Position numbers and translations under genes: made by a program. Below are positions 18,357 to 26,802 of a DNA stretch of 64,000 nt, piece after piece (the first letter of the stretch is position 1; each line of letters opens with the position of its first letter). The stretch lies in assembly GCA_963738365.1 (NCBI GenBank), contig CAVTWH010000010.1, positions 620,001 to 684,000 on the forward strand. Reading direction: 5' to 3'. Source of the stretch: CAVTWH01 sp963738365. GTDB taxonomy: Bacteria > Actinomycetota > Actinomycetes > Mycobacteriales > Micromonosporaceae. Below the pieces are notes generated by a model. That model was given only the letters and a program-made list of their open reading frames with translations, ran no database searches and was not told where the DNA came from.

Positions 18357-19282
18357 GCGGGTTCCTCCGGGACAACGAGATCCTTGAGCAGGGCCAGCAG
18401 CCGGTCGGCCAGCTCGACCCGGCAGACCACCAGGTCGGGCAGCCAGGGGTCGGCGTGGTTGTAGGTGAGCGGGCTGCCGTCCAGCCGGCTGGTGTGCAGG
18501 CCGGCGGCCTGGGCGACGGCGACCGGGGCGGCCGAGTCCCACTCGTACTGACCGCCGGCGTGCACGTAGAGGTCGACGTCGCCGTTGACCACCGCGCTGA
18601 TCTTGGCGCCGGCCGAGCCGAGCGGCACCCACTCGGCGTCCAGCTCACCGGCGAGCGCGGTGAGGAACTGCGGCGCCCGGCTGCGGCTGGCCACCAGCCG
18701 GGGCGGCCCGTCGGTACGCCGGACCGGGTACGCCGGGGCCGGGTCGCTGACCAGCACCCGCCCCTGGGCGGGCAGCGCCACGGCGCCGGCCAGCAGCTGC
18801 GACTCGGTGGCCAGCGCGGCACTCCACAGCGCGATGTGCACCGCCCAGTCGGTGCGGCCGGGCTCGCCGTACTCCCGGGTGCCGTCGAGCGGGTCGACGA
18901 TCCACACCCGGGCGGCGGTCAGCCGCTCGGGCGCGTCGCGTACCCCCTCCTCGGAGAGGACCGCGTCGGCCGGGCGGTGGGCGGCCAGCTCGGCCAGGAT
19001 GAGGTCGTGCGAGCGGCGGTCACCGGCGTCCCGCAGCCCGGCCGGGTCGTCGAAGCCGATCTCCTCCCGCAGCCGCAGCAGCAGCTCCCCGGCGCGGCCG
19101 GCGAGCCAGGCCGCGAAGCCGGCGTCGTCAGCCGGCGGACCGTCCGCCGCGGCCGGCACACCGACAGGCCGATGGTCCGCGCCAGCCGGCTCAGCGGCGG
19201 GCCGATGGTCCGCGCCGGTCGGCTCAGCGGCGGGCAGGCCGTCCGGCGCAGCGGCGGCGCGCTGCGGCGCAGCGGGGTTCAT
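18353..19282 (-). CDS. cysQ: 3'(2'),5'-bisphosphate nucleotidase
   Basis: About 309 residues from ATG 19282, which has GGAG seven bases ahead; a longer GTG start at 19321 and an ATG at 19294 lack a ribosome binding site. IMPase-fold metal motifs: LSEEGVRD, WIVDPLDGTREY and YEWDSAAPVAVAQAAG. CysQ hydrolyses PAP, the by-product of sulfotransferases, to AMP. The first 40 or so residues carry a duplicated low-complexity unit (AEP-GADHRP) absent from normal CysQ. First gene of the cysQ-cysD-cysN operon. Confidence 0.9.
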   Translation of the reverse strand: MNPAAPQRAAAAPDGLPAAEPTGADHRPAAEPAGADHRPVGVPAAADGPPADDAGFAAWLAGRAGELLLRLREEIGFDDPAGLRDAGDRRSHDLILAELAAHRPADAVLSEEGVRDAPERLTAARVWIVDPLDGTREYGEPGRTDWAVHIALWSAALATESQLLAGAVALPAQGRVLVSDPAPAYPVRRTDGPPRLVASRSRAPQFLTALAGELDAEWVPLGSAGAKISAVVNGDVDLYVHAGGQYEWDSAAPVAVAQAAGLHTSRLDGSPLTYNHADPWLPDLVVCRVELADRLLALLKDLVVPEEPA

Positions 19283-19520
19283 GAACAGCTCCATCGCGGT
19301 CGTCAGGTGGTCAGCGGGCACCGGGACTCCGCAGCGCCGCGGGCGGGTCCACCGAGGATATCCAAGCTTCCCGAAGGGTGGCCAGCGCAGCCGGGATGGT
19401 GGGACGCAGCACGCGCCCCGGACGGGGACGAAACGGATTTTCCGGCCGGATAGGGCCCGGGTGGAAGGGTCGCCGTCACGGGTTGAACAACGGATGAACG
19501 CCCTGCCCGGGTGCGGGGCG

Positions 19521-20399
19521 TCAGCCGGCCCGCAGCTGGTAGCGGCCGTCGGAGTCCACCCCGACCACGCGGTACCCGGCGGCCAGCGCGCCGCCCAGCG
19601 CCGCGCGCAGCTCCCGGCGCCAGCAACCGGCCAGTTCGGGGTCGGTGGCCCGCAGCCGCTCGGCGTCCACCGGCGTCGCCACGGTCAGCCACTCGGCGCC
19701 CAGCGCGGCCGGCTGCGGCACCGGCTCGTCCCCGGCGCGCTCCAGCAGCGCGGCGGCGGCCTGCGGCGCCGGCCCGGCCGGCGGGGCGCCGTGGGCGGCC
19801 GCCGTCGCCCGGTCGGAGGCCAGCCGCCAGCGCACATAGAGCCGGTCGGTGGTGTCGCCGGTGTTGATGCCGTCGGCCATCGGCCCGTAGAAGTCCGGCA
19901 GGTACCGGGTGAACTCGGCGCCCAGCTTGCGCAGGTTGAACGCGGCGTTGCGGCGGATCAGCGGGTCGAAGGTCCAGTGCACCTCGGCGATCCCCCGGGC
20001 CAGCGCCCAGGCGCGCTGGTGCTGCTTGACGGCGTAGCCGACGCCGCCGCGCTCGCCGGGCAGTACGCCGGTGATGTGCGAGTGCAGGTGGATCTCGCCG
20101 AGCATCCCGCCGCCGCCCCGGGGACCGCCGGCCGGCTCGTGCCGCCCCAGGAACGCCCAGGAGGCGCCCACCATGACCCGCTCCCGGTACGCCCCGACGA
20201 CGTAGTTGCCACCGTAGGCCAGGGCCTTCACCAGTCCCGGGTCGGCGACCTGGTGCACGCTCGGCGACTGCCAGACCTTCTGCAGCACGGCACCGGCGTC
20301 GGTGATCTGCTCCACCGTCGCCAGTTCGACGATCCGGACGCCCGCCTGGGCCGAGGCCGCCGCGGCGCAGGCCTGCGCATCCGCCACCACCACTGTCAC
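19521..20399 (-). CDS. Predicted GNAT acetyltransferase (COG3375-like)
   Basis: 292 residues if the GTG at 20399 (VTVVVADAQ) is used. The centre has MVGASWAFLGRHE, LHSHITGVLPGERGGVGYAVKQHQRAWALARG and VHWTFDPLIRRNAAFNLRKLGAEF, the pattern of COG3375 GNAT-like proteins, in which the GERGxGYA segment is the acyl-CoA loop. Actinobacterial members are conserved but unassigned. A 238-base gap separates it from cysQ. Confidence 0.78.
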   Translation of the reverse strand: MTVVVADAQACAAAASAQAGVRIVELATVEQITDAGAVLQKVWQSPSVHQVADPGLVKALAYGGNYVVGAYRERVMVGASWAFLGRHEPAGGPRGGGGMLGEIHLHSHITGVLPGERGGVGYAVKQHQRAWALARGIAEVHWTFDPLIRRNAAFNLRKLGAEFTRYLPDFYGPMADGINTGDTTDRLYVRWRLASDRATAAAHGAPPAGPAPQAAAALLERAGDEPVPQPAALGAEWLTVATPVDAERLRATDPELAGCWRRELRAALGGALAAGYRVVGVDSDGRYQLRAG

Positions 20400-20513
20400 G
20401 CCGCCTAGCCTGCCGCATCGGCGCGCCCGGGCCAAACCTGTCCCGTGCCGTACCGGCCGCGCCCGATCGGCGCCCGCACAAGCGGTCCGTCGCCGCCGGC
20501 CGGGTCGCGGGCG

Positions 20514-20981
20514 CTACTGCGGGCGCAGGGTCCAGACCACGTGCATGGTGGCGGTGACGGCGCCGTCGGCGCGGCGGATCTCCACGTCGACGCCGAACTC
20601 CGGGCGGTCTCCGGCGTCCAGCGCGGCGACCACGTCGGCGGCCGGGCGGTCCAGCCGGGCGGTGGCGGTCACCTCGCCCCTGGCCAGCTTGAGGTAGCCG
20701 ATGTCGGCGCGTACGGCCAGCGGCACGGCGCGCTGCAGCTGGTCGCGGAAGGCGGCCAGGACGACCGCGCCGGAGGCGGTCTCCCCCAGGGTGAACAGCG
20801 CCCCGGCGTGCGGCCCGCCGACGTGGTTGTGCAGCGCCTGCGCGTCGGGCAGCTTCACGGTCACTTCGGTCAGCACACCGTCGGCGCGGACCGCGACGAA
20901 CTGCACCCCGAGGGTACGGGCGAACGGAACGGCGGAGAGCATGCCGGCGGCGAGCGCCGCGGGGTCGAGAGTCCCGGTCAT
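20514..20981 (-). CDS. Hotdog-fold thioesterase (DUF4442/PaaI-like)
   Basis: 155 residues. VTVKLPDAQALHNHVGGPHAGALFTLGETASG is the central helix region of a hotdog thioesterase, and the later strands (YLKLARGEVTATARL) fit DUF4442. Substrate unknown, probably an acyl-CoA. No operon partner with a tight overlap. Confidence 0.75.
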   Translation of the reverse strand: MTGTLDPAALAAGMLSAVPFARTLGVQFVAVRADGVLTEVTVKLPDAQALHNHVGGPHAGALFTLGETASGAVVLAAFRDQLQRAVPLAVRADIGYLKLARGEVTATARLDRPAADVVAALDAGDRPEFGVDVEIRRADGAVTATMHVVWTLRPQ

Positions 20982-21033
20982 GCCCCGAGGTTACTCGCAG
21001 GTAACGTCGCCGGGATAGTGCCAGCCTGCGGGC

Positions 21034-22392
21034 TCAGCGCCAGCCGACGTCGATCCGCTGGCCCCGGTCGTCGAAGAAGTGCAGGGCGTCCATCCGGACC
21101 GACACGGCCAGCGGGTGCCCGGCGGTGACGGCCGGGTACGGGGCCAGCCGGACGGCCAGCTCCGCCGGGCGCCGGTGGTGCCGGCCGGCGTCGCTGAAGA
21201 TGCCCGGCGCGTTGCGCCCCACCGGGTCCGGTCGGCCGGTCGGCGCCGAAGCACCGTTGCCGCCGGCCCGGCCGTTGACCCCGGCGCCCACCAGCTCGTC
21301 GCTGCCCCGGCCGGTGGCCCGGCGGACCAGCCCGCCCAGCCGGCGCAGGCCGCGCGCCCCGTTGTTGACCTCCGGGGGGGTACCGCCGATGTCGTCCACG
21401 ATCACCGCGTACGCCCCGATGTCCAGGAAGGCCAGCGACTCGTGGCCGTGGTGCTCCAGGTAGCGGATGCGTCCGCGCAGCACGTCGCCCTCGGTGTCCA
21501 CCGGGACCGGGGTGAGCGCCTCGGCCCGCATGCCGACCACGATGCGCTCGCCGTGGTAGTGCGCCACCGCGCGGGCGCGCAGGTCGTTCCACGGCAGGTA
21601 GAGGGTCTGGTCGCCCATGTGCAGCGCGACGTGCCGGTCCAGGTGCACGTAGACCTGGGCCTCCAGCAGGTTCATCCGGGGCGAGCCGAGGAAGGCGGCC
21701 ACGTAGAGCGTGCCGGGGCGGTTGTAGACCTGGGTCGGGGTGCCGACGTCCTGCAGCACGCCGCGGCGCATGATCGCCACCCGGTCCGCCATGGTGAGAG
21801 CTTCGGCCTGGTCGTGCGTCACGTAGACGGTGGTGACGCCCAGCTCCCGGGTCAGCCCGGAGATCTCGGCGCGCAGCTCGGCGCGCAGGCCGCTGTCGAG
21901 GTTGGACAGCGGCTCGTCCATCAGGAACAGGCCGGGGCGGCGCACGATCGCCCGGCCCATCGCCACCCGCTGCCGCTGGCCACCGGAGAGCTGGCTGGGC
22001 TTGCGGGCCAGTACGTCACCGATGCCCAGAGCGCTGGCCACGTCGGCCACCCGCTCGGAGCGCGGGTTCGGCTCGACGCCGGACAGCCGCAGCGGGAAGC
22101 CGATGTTCTCGCCGACCGTCATGTGCGGGTAGAGGGCGAAGTCCTGGAAGACCATGGCGATCTTCCGGTCCCGGGGCGGCAGGTCGTTGGCCAGTTCGCC
22201 GCCGAGCAGGATGGCGCCGGTGGTCGGATCCTCCAGCCCGGCGATCATCCGCAGCACGGTGGACTTGCCGCAGCCCGACGGGCCCAGCAGCACCATGAAC
22301 TCGCCGTCACCGACATCCAGGCTGACGTTGTCCACGGCGATGGTGCCGTCGTTGAAGATTTTTGTGACGTCCTTGAGTGCGACGGTCGCCAC
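21034..22392 (-). CDS. ABC transporter ATPase, MsmX/UgpC type, with a C-terminal insert
   Basis: 452 residues. Walker A GPSGCGKST, Q-loop VFQDFALYPHM, signature LSGGQRQR, Walker B LFLMDEPLSNLD and switch His in YVTHDQAEA. A TOBE domain follows. MsmX/UgpC ATPases energise carbohydrate importers, often several per cell. No permease or binding protein is nearby, so it may be a shared ATPase. Residues about 336-403, Gly/Arg-rich and without family resemblance, split the TOBE region between AVIVDDIG and RRPAELAVRL. Confidence 0.9.
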   Translation of the reverse strand: MATVALKDVTKIFNDGTIAVDNVSLDVGDGEFMVLLGPSGCGKSTVLRMIAGLEDPTTGAILLGGELANDLPPRDRKIAMVFQDFALYPHMTVGENIGFPLRLSGVEPNPRSERVADVASALGIGDVLARKPSQLSGGQRQRVAMGRAIVRRPGLFLMDEPLSNLDSGLRAELRAEISGLTRELGVTTVYVTHDQAEALTMADRVAIMRRGVLQDVGTPTQVYNRPGTLYVAAFLGSPRMNLLEAQVYVHLDRHVALHMGDQTLYLPWNDLRARAVAHYHGERIVVGMRAEALTPVPVDTEGDVLRGRIRYLEHHGHESLAFLDIGAYAVIVDDIGGTPPEVNNGARGLRRLGGLVRRATGRGSDELVGAGVNGRAGGNGASAPTGRPDPVGRNAPGIFSDAGRHHRRPAELAVRLAPYPAVTAGHPLAVSVRMDALHFFDDRGQRIDVGWR

Positions 22393-22541
22393 CCCGTCAC
22401 CTCCGCAAACTTCGAGGGGAGAGCGGGCCCGGGGGGAACCCGCTCAGGTAAGCCCAGCAACCTTGCCCCGAGGCCCGGCCCGATGCCCATCGGGTGAACA
22501 GGTCGATCTCGTCGCATGACAGCCGGGTTACGAGGGCAATC

Positions 22542-23912
22542 TCAGCACTCGATGACGTTAACGGCAAGGCCGCCGCGGGCGGTCTCCTTGTATTTGATCT
22601 TCATATCGGCACCGGTGTCCCGCATCGTCTTGATAACTTTGTCCAAGGAAACGTGATGTGCGCCGTCGCCGCGCATCGCCAACCGCGCCGCCGTGATGGC
22701 CTTGACGCTGGCCACCGCGTTGCGCTCGATGCACGGAATCTGTACCAGCCCGCCCACCGGATCGCAGGTCAGCCCCAGGTTGTGCTCCATCGCTATCTCG
22801 GCGGCGTTCTCCACCTGGGCGGGCGTGCCGCCGAGGGCGTCGACCAGGCCGGCGGCCGCCATCGAGCAGGCCGAGCCGACCTCCCCCTGACAGCCCACCT
22901 CGGCGCCGGAGATGGAGGCGTTCTCCTTGAACAGCACGCCGACGGCGCCGGCCGCCAGCAGGAAGCGCAGCACCCCCCGGTCGTCGGCGCCGGGGACGAA
23001 GTTCACGTAGTAGTGCAGAACAGCCGGGATGATGCCGGCGGCGCCGTTGGTCGGCGCGGTCACCACCCGGCCGCCCGCCGCGTTCTCCTCGTTCACCGCG
23101 AGTGCCCAGAGGGTCACCCAGTCCATCGCGTGCATCGGGTCGGTGAAGCCGCCGCCGGCCGGGCGCCCGGCCGCCTCGGCGAGCAGCGTGCGGTACAGCT
23201 CGGCGGCGCGGCGGCGGACCTTGAGGCTGCCCGGCAGGGTGCCGTCCCGGTCGCAGCCCCGGCTCACGCAGTCCCGCATGGCGCCCCAGATCCGCAGCAG
23301 CTCGGCGCGTACCTGGTCGGCGTCCCGGCGGGTCAGCTCGTTGGCGAACATCAGCTCGGAGATCGACAGCTCGTGCGCCTGCGCCAGGCGCAGCAGCTGC
23401 TCCCCGGTGCCGAACGGGTACGGCACCGGCGTGTCGTCGGCGGTCAGCGCCCCGGACTGCTGGTCCACCACGAACCCGCCGCCCACCGAGTAGTAGGTGC
23501 GCTCACGCAGCGTGGCGCCGTCCGCGCCGAGTGCCGTGAAGATCATCCCATTGGGGTGCAGCGGCAGGCTACGGCGCCGGTGCAGCACCACCTCGGCAGC
23601 GACCGGGGCGCCGCCCAACAGCGGCACCCGCCCCGCGTCGCGCAGCAGCGCGGCGCGCTCCTCGGCGCTGTCGGTGTCCACCGTCTCCGGCTCGTCACCG
23701 GCCAGCCCGAGCAGCACCGCCTTGTCGCTGCCGTGGCCGTACCCGGTGGCGCCGAGCGACCCGAACAGCTCCGCGCGTACGCCGGTCACATCGTCGAACA
23801 GCCGGTCGGCGACCAGGCCGGCGGCGAAGCGCCGGGCGGCGCGCATCGGGCCCACCGTGTGCGAGCTGGACGGCCCGATGCCGATGGAGAACAGGTCGAA
23901 GACGCTGATCAC
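22542..23912 (-). CDS. sdaA: L-serine ammonia-lyase (iron-sulfur type)
   Basis: 456 residues from GTG 23912, eight bases behind AAGGGG; a GTG three codons earlier has no proper spacing. Alpha and beta parts are fused: FSIGIGPSSSHTVGPM near the N-terminus, then APTNGAAGIIPAVLHYY, KENASISGAEVGCQGEVGSA, GLTCDPVGGLVQIPCIERN, which carries the [4Fe-4S] cysteines. Converts L-serine to pyruvate and ammonia. Confidence 0.95.
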   Translation of the reverse strand: MISVFDLFSIGIGPSSSHTVGPMRAARRFAAGLVADRLFDDVTGVRAELFGSLGATGYGHGSDKAVLLGLAGDEPETVDTDSAEERAALLRDAGRVPLLGGAPVAAEVVLHRRRSLPLHPNGMIFTALGADGATLRERTYYSVGGGFVVDQQSGALTADDTPVPYPFGTGEQLLRLAQAHELSISELMFANELTRRDADQVRAELLRIWGAMRDCVSRGCDRDGTLPGSLKVRRRAAELYRTLLAEAAGRPAGGGFTDPMHAMDWVTLWALAVNEENAAGGRVVTAPTNGAAGIIPAVLHYYVNFVPGADDRGVLRFLLAAGAVGVLFKENASISGAEVGCQGEVGSACSMAAAGLVDALGGTPAQVENAAEIAMEHNLGLTCDPVGGLVQIPCIERNAVASVKAITAARLAMRGDGAHHVSLDKVIKTMRDTGADMKIKYKETARGGLAVNVIEC

Positions 23913-23956
23913 CGGGTACACCCCTTCACAGCCGACCCCGAGCCTATCTCCGCATG

Positions 23957-23993
23957 CCGGCGCCCCGCCCCGGTACGCAGGGCGGGGCGCCGG
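23957..23993 (-). terminator. Hairpin terminator after the DUF4230 gene
   Basis: 14-bp perfect stem (23957-23970 with 23980-23993), 9-base loop, 9 bases downstream of the leftward DUF4230 stop and upstream of sdaA. Confidence 0.75.
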
Positions 23994-24002
23994 ACGCGCA
24001 CC

Positions 24003-24806
24003 TCACGGGTTGGCGAAGGTGATCGTGACAGTGGTGTACCCCAGTGAGCGCAGCAGCTGCTCCAGCATCTTGCGGGTGTTGTCGGCGGCCCGCTGGGACA
24101 GGTCGCTGTCCTTGGCCGCCTGGCCGATCCGGGCCTCCCCGAGCTGGTAGAACTTCTGCAGCTTGTTGGGGTCGGAGGAGAAGAAGTCCTTCACGTGGTT
24201 GGACAGCCCCTGGTTCTCGTCGTACACCTCGGACTTGTCCTGGTCGAGGTTGACCTTCTCCAGCTGCGGCGCGGGCAGGTGGATCTCCACGCTCTTGGCC
24301 GCCGGGTCGGCCTTGATGTCGCCCGCGGCGATGTTGGAGAAGTCGACGTAGGCGTCCACCGAGCCGGCCGCCACGAACAGCACCCGGTCGCTGTAGATGA
24401 AGTCGGGGACGTACTTGACCGAATCCTTCTGGTCGATGATCACCTGGAAGTTGCCGCTGGCCGCCTCGAACCGGCTGAGATCCTGGATCGACAGCAGCAG
24501 CGTCGGCTGGCTCTTGTCGGTGGTCTTCTTCTGGAACGGGTTGTGCAGGCTCGGCCACAGCCCGGTGACCTTGGCGCCGACGGCCACCACCAGGATCAGG
24601 GCGACCAGGCCGGCCAGCCAGAACAGGCAGCCGGAGCCGCGGAAGCGGGCGCGTGGGCGGCGCTCCGGCGGGTCCTCGTCGACGCCGACCGGCCGGGTCA
24701 GCAGCGGGCCCCGGTCCTCGATCGGCTCACCGACCTGGGGCAGCTCGGAGGTGGGCGGCAAGGAACGCCCGGTGTAGCGCTGGGGCTCGGTGGCGTCGTC
24801 GGTCAT
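24003..24806 (-). CDS. DUF4230 single-pass membrane protein
   Basis: 267 residues. An Arg/Pro-rich cytoplasmic start (about 1-57), one transmembrane helix (GCLFWLAGLVALILVVAVGA) and an outer domain with the DUF4230 pattern: LLLSIQDLSRFEAASGNFQV, SDRVLFVAAGSVDAYVDFS and a long helix EARIGQAAKDSDLSQRAADNTRKML. The stalk-like C-terminal helix resembles SPFH/DUF4230 proteins. Function unknown. A separate transcription unit between sdaA and the acyl-CoA dehydrogenase. Confidence 0.82.
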   Translation of the reverse strand: MTDDATEPQRYTGRSLPPTSELPQVGEPIEDRGPLLTRPVGVDEDPPERRPRARFRGSGCLFWLAGLVALILVVAVGAKVTGLWPSLHNPFQKKTTDKSQPTLLLSIQDLSRFEAASGNFQVIIDQKDSVKYVPDFIYSDRVLFVAAGSVDAYVDFSNIAAGDIKADPAAKSVEIHLPAPQLEKVNLDQDKSEVYDENQGLSNHVKDFFSSDPNKLQKFYQLGEARIGQAAKDSDLSQRAADNTRKMLEQLLRSLGYTTVTITFANP

Positions 24807-24897
24807 GGCCCGGGACCTCTCTCGGTCGTCGGTGGGTTGGTTCCCACGGTAGAGGTACCCAACGACAGCCGGTACTAAGCGATCTCCCGGCGGGGGG

Positions 24898-26067
24898 TCA
24901 GCCGAACGCGGAGACTCCGGTCAGTTGCTGGCCGATCACCAGCTGGTGGATCTCCGAGGTGCCCTCGTAGGTGAGCACGCTCTCCAGGTTGCTGGCGTGC
25001 CGCAGTACCGGATACTCGCCGCTGATGCCGTTGGCGCCGAGCACCGTGCGGCAGGTCCGGGCGATCGCCAGCGCCTCCCGGACGTTGTTGAGCTTGCCCA
25101 CGCTGACCTGCGCCGGGGTGATCGCTGCGGCGTCGGCCAGCCGGCCCAGGTGCAGCGCCAGCAGGTAGCCCTTCTGCAGCTCGACGGCGGCGTCCACCAG
25201 CTTGGCCTGGGTGAGCTGGAAGCCGGCCAGCGGCCGGCCGAACTGCTCCCGGGTGGTGGCGTAGTCCAGCGCCGTGTGCAGGCAGTCGCGGGCCGCGCCG
25301 AGCGCCCCCCAGACGATGCCCAGCCGGGCCTCGGTCAGGCAGGACAGCGGCGCCTTCAGGCCCAGCCCGGTGGGGAGCGCGGCGTCGGCCGGCAGGCGGA
25401 CCCCGGCCAGGGTGATCTCGCCGGTCAGCGAGGCGCGCAGGGACAGCTTGCCGGTGACCTCCCGGACGGTGCAGCCCGGCGCGTCGGTCGGCACCACAAA
25501 ACCGGCGAAACCCTCGTCGGTACGCGCCCAGATCACCGCCACGTCAGCCACCGGCGCGTTGGTGATCCACATTTTCCCGCCGTCGAGCACCCAGTCGGAG
25601 CCGTCGCGCCGGGCCCGGGTGGTCATGCCGGACGGATCGGAGCCGTGGTCCGGCTCGGTCAGCCCGAAGCACCCGATCGCCTCGCCGCTGGCCATCCGGG
25701 GCAGCCAGCGCTCCTTCTGCTCGGCCGAGCCGTACCGCCAGATGGCGTACATGGCCAGCGAGCCCTGCACGCTGACCAGGCTGCGCACCCCCGAGTCGCC
25801 GGCCTCCAGCTCCAGGCAGGCCAGCCCGTAGGCGACCGCCGATGCACCGGCGCAGCCGTAGCCGGTCAGGTGCATGCCGAGCAGGCCGACCTCGCCGAAG
25901 CGGCGGGCCAGCTCGCGCACCGGCAGGGCGCCGCGCTCGTACCAGCCGGCGACGTACGGGCGTACCCGCTCGTCCACCAGGCGCCGCACCACGGCCCGGA
26001 CGGCCAGCTCCTCCTCGGAGTGCAGCGGGTCCACGGCCAGCAGGTCCAGCGGCGCGATACGGCTCAT
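24898..26067 (-). CDS. Acyl-CoA dehydrogenase, glutaryl-CoA dehydrogenase-like
   Basis: 389 residues. LTEPDHGSDPSGMTTRAR, WITNAPVADVAVIWART and ARLGIVWGALGAARDCL follow the glutaryl-CoA dehydrogenase subgroup closely; catalytic Glu is in TYEGTSEIH. Glutaryl-CoA dehydrogenases oxidise and decarboxylate glutaryl-CoA to crotonyl-CoA in lysine/tryptophan breakdown. The subgroup call is good, exact substrate unproven. It stands apart from the other acyl-CoA dehydrogenase at 3.8 kb. Confidence 0.85.
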   Translation of the reverse strand: MSRIAPLDLLAVDPLHSEEELAVRAVVRRLVDERVRPYVAGWYERGALPVRELARRFGEVGLLGMHLTGYGCAGASAVAYGLACLELEAGDSGVRSLVSVQGSLAMYAIWRYGSAEQKERWLPRMASGEAIGCFGLTEPDHGSDPSGMTTRARRDGSDWVLDGGKMWITNAPVADVAVIWARTDEGFAGFVVPTDAPGCTVREVTGKLSLRASLTGEITLAGVRLPADAALPTGLGLKAPLSCLTEARLGIVWGALGAARDCLHTALDYATTREQFGRPLAGFQLTQAKLVDAAVELQKGYLLALHLGRLADAAAITPAQVSVGKLNNVREALAIARTCRTVLGANGISGEYPVLRHASNLESVLTYEGTSEIHQLVIGQQLTGVSAFG

Positions 26068-26096
26068 CGGCTCAGGTTACCCAGCGGTAGCCGCGG

Positions 26097-26723
26097 CTAT
26101 CCGAGCCCCGACGCACCGAGCCCCGACGCACCGGAGCCCGGAGCCGACCCGGGCAGCTGACCCGGAGCCGCCGGACCCGGGGCGGAGCCCGACCCACCGG
26201 GGACCGCAGCGGCACCCGAGCTGCCCGGAACCGGGCCGGAGCCGGAGACCGGCGCGGAGCCGGGGACGGGCGCGGAGCCGGGGACTGGCGCGGAGCCGGA
26301 GGCACCGGAGACCGGCGCGGAGCCGGAGGCACCCGGGACCGGCGCCGAGCCGGAGGCACCCGGGACCGCGGCGGAGCCGGAGGCTGCCGGGACGGCGGCG
26401 GAGCCGGACGGGCGGGGCTGGGCCGGTGGGCGCGGCCACAGCAGCACCCGGGCGTGGATGGAGGTGCGCTGCTGCAGGGCGGCGCGCAGCGCCCGGTGCA
26501 GCCCGTCCTCCAGGTACATCGCCCCGTTGTAGAGGACCACGTGCGGGAACAGGTCCCCGTAGAAGGTGGAGTCCTCGGCGAGCAGCTTGTCCAGCGCCAG
26601 CTCCCGCTTGGTGGTGACGAGCTGGTCCAGCCGGACCGGCCGGGGCGGGATCTCGGCCCACTCCCGCATGGTCAAGCCGTGCGGGGCGTACGGCGTACCG
26701 TCCCGTACCGCCTTGAAGATCAC
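26097..26723 (-). CDS. Conserved unknown protein with a long Ala/Gly/Ser/Pro repeat tail
   Basis: 208 residues. GTG 26721-26723 is preceded by GGAGGGGGGAG. The first about 100 residues (VIFKAVRDG, LTMREWAEIPPRPVRLDQLVTTK, STFYGDLFPHVV, YLEDGLHRALRAALQQR) look like a conserved actinobacterial family with ParB/Srx-like flavour (DGLHRALRA), function unknown to me. The other half is a near-periodic tail of GSAPVPGAS units. The globular part would normally end near residue 100. Confidence 0.7.
   Translation of the reverse strand: MIFKAVRDGTPYAPHGLTMREWAEIPPRPVRLDQLVTTKRELALDKLLAEDSTFYGDLFPHVVLYNGAMYLEDGLHRALRAALQQRTSIHARVLLWPRPPAQPRPSGSAAVPAASGSAAVPGASGSAPVPGASGSAPVSGASGSAPVPGSAPVPGSAPVSGSGPVPGSSGAAAVPGGSGSAPGPAAPGQLPGSAPGSGASGLGASGLG
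26110..26410 (-). repeat. Imperfect tandem repeat coding the Ala/Gly/Ser/Pro tail
   Basis: Copies of GGAGCCGGAGGCACC(C/G)GGGACCGGCGC-type units and shorter GGAGCCGGGGACGGGCGC units over about 300 bases, all in frame. Confidence 0.75.
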
Positions 26724-26802
26724 GCCGAGCTCCCCCCTCCGCGAAGTCCGACGACCAGCGTAGCGGGGCGCGTACCACCCGCTGCCCCGGCTGCCGGCGC
26801 GG

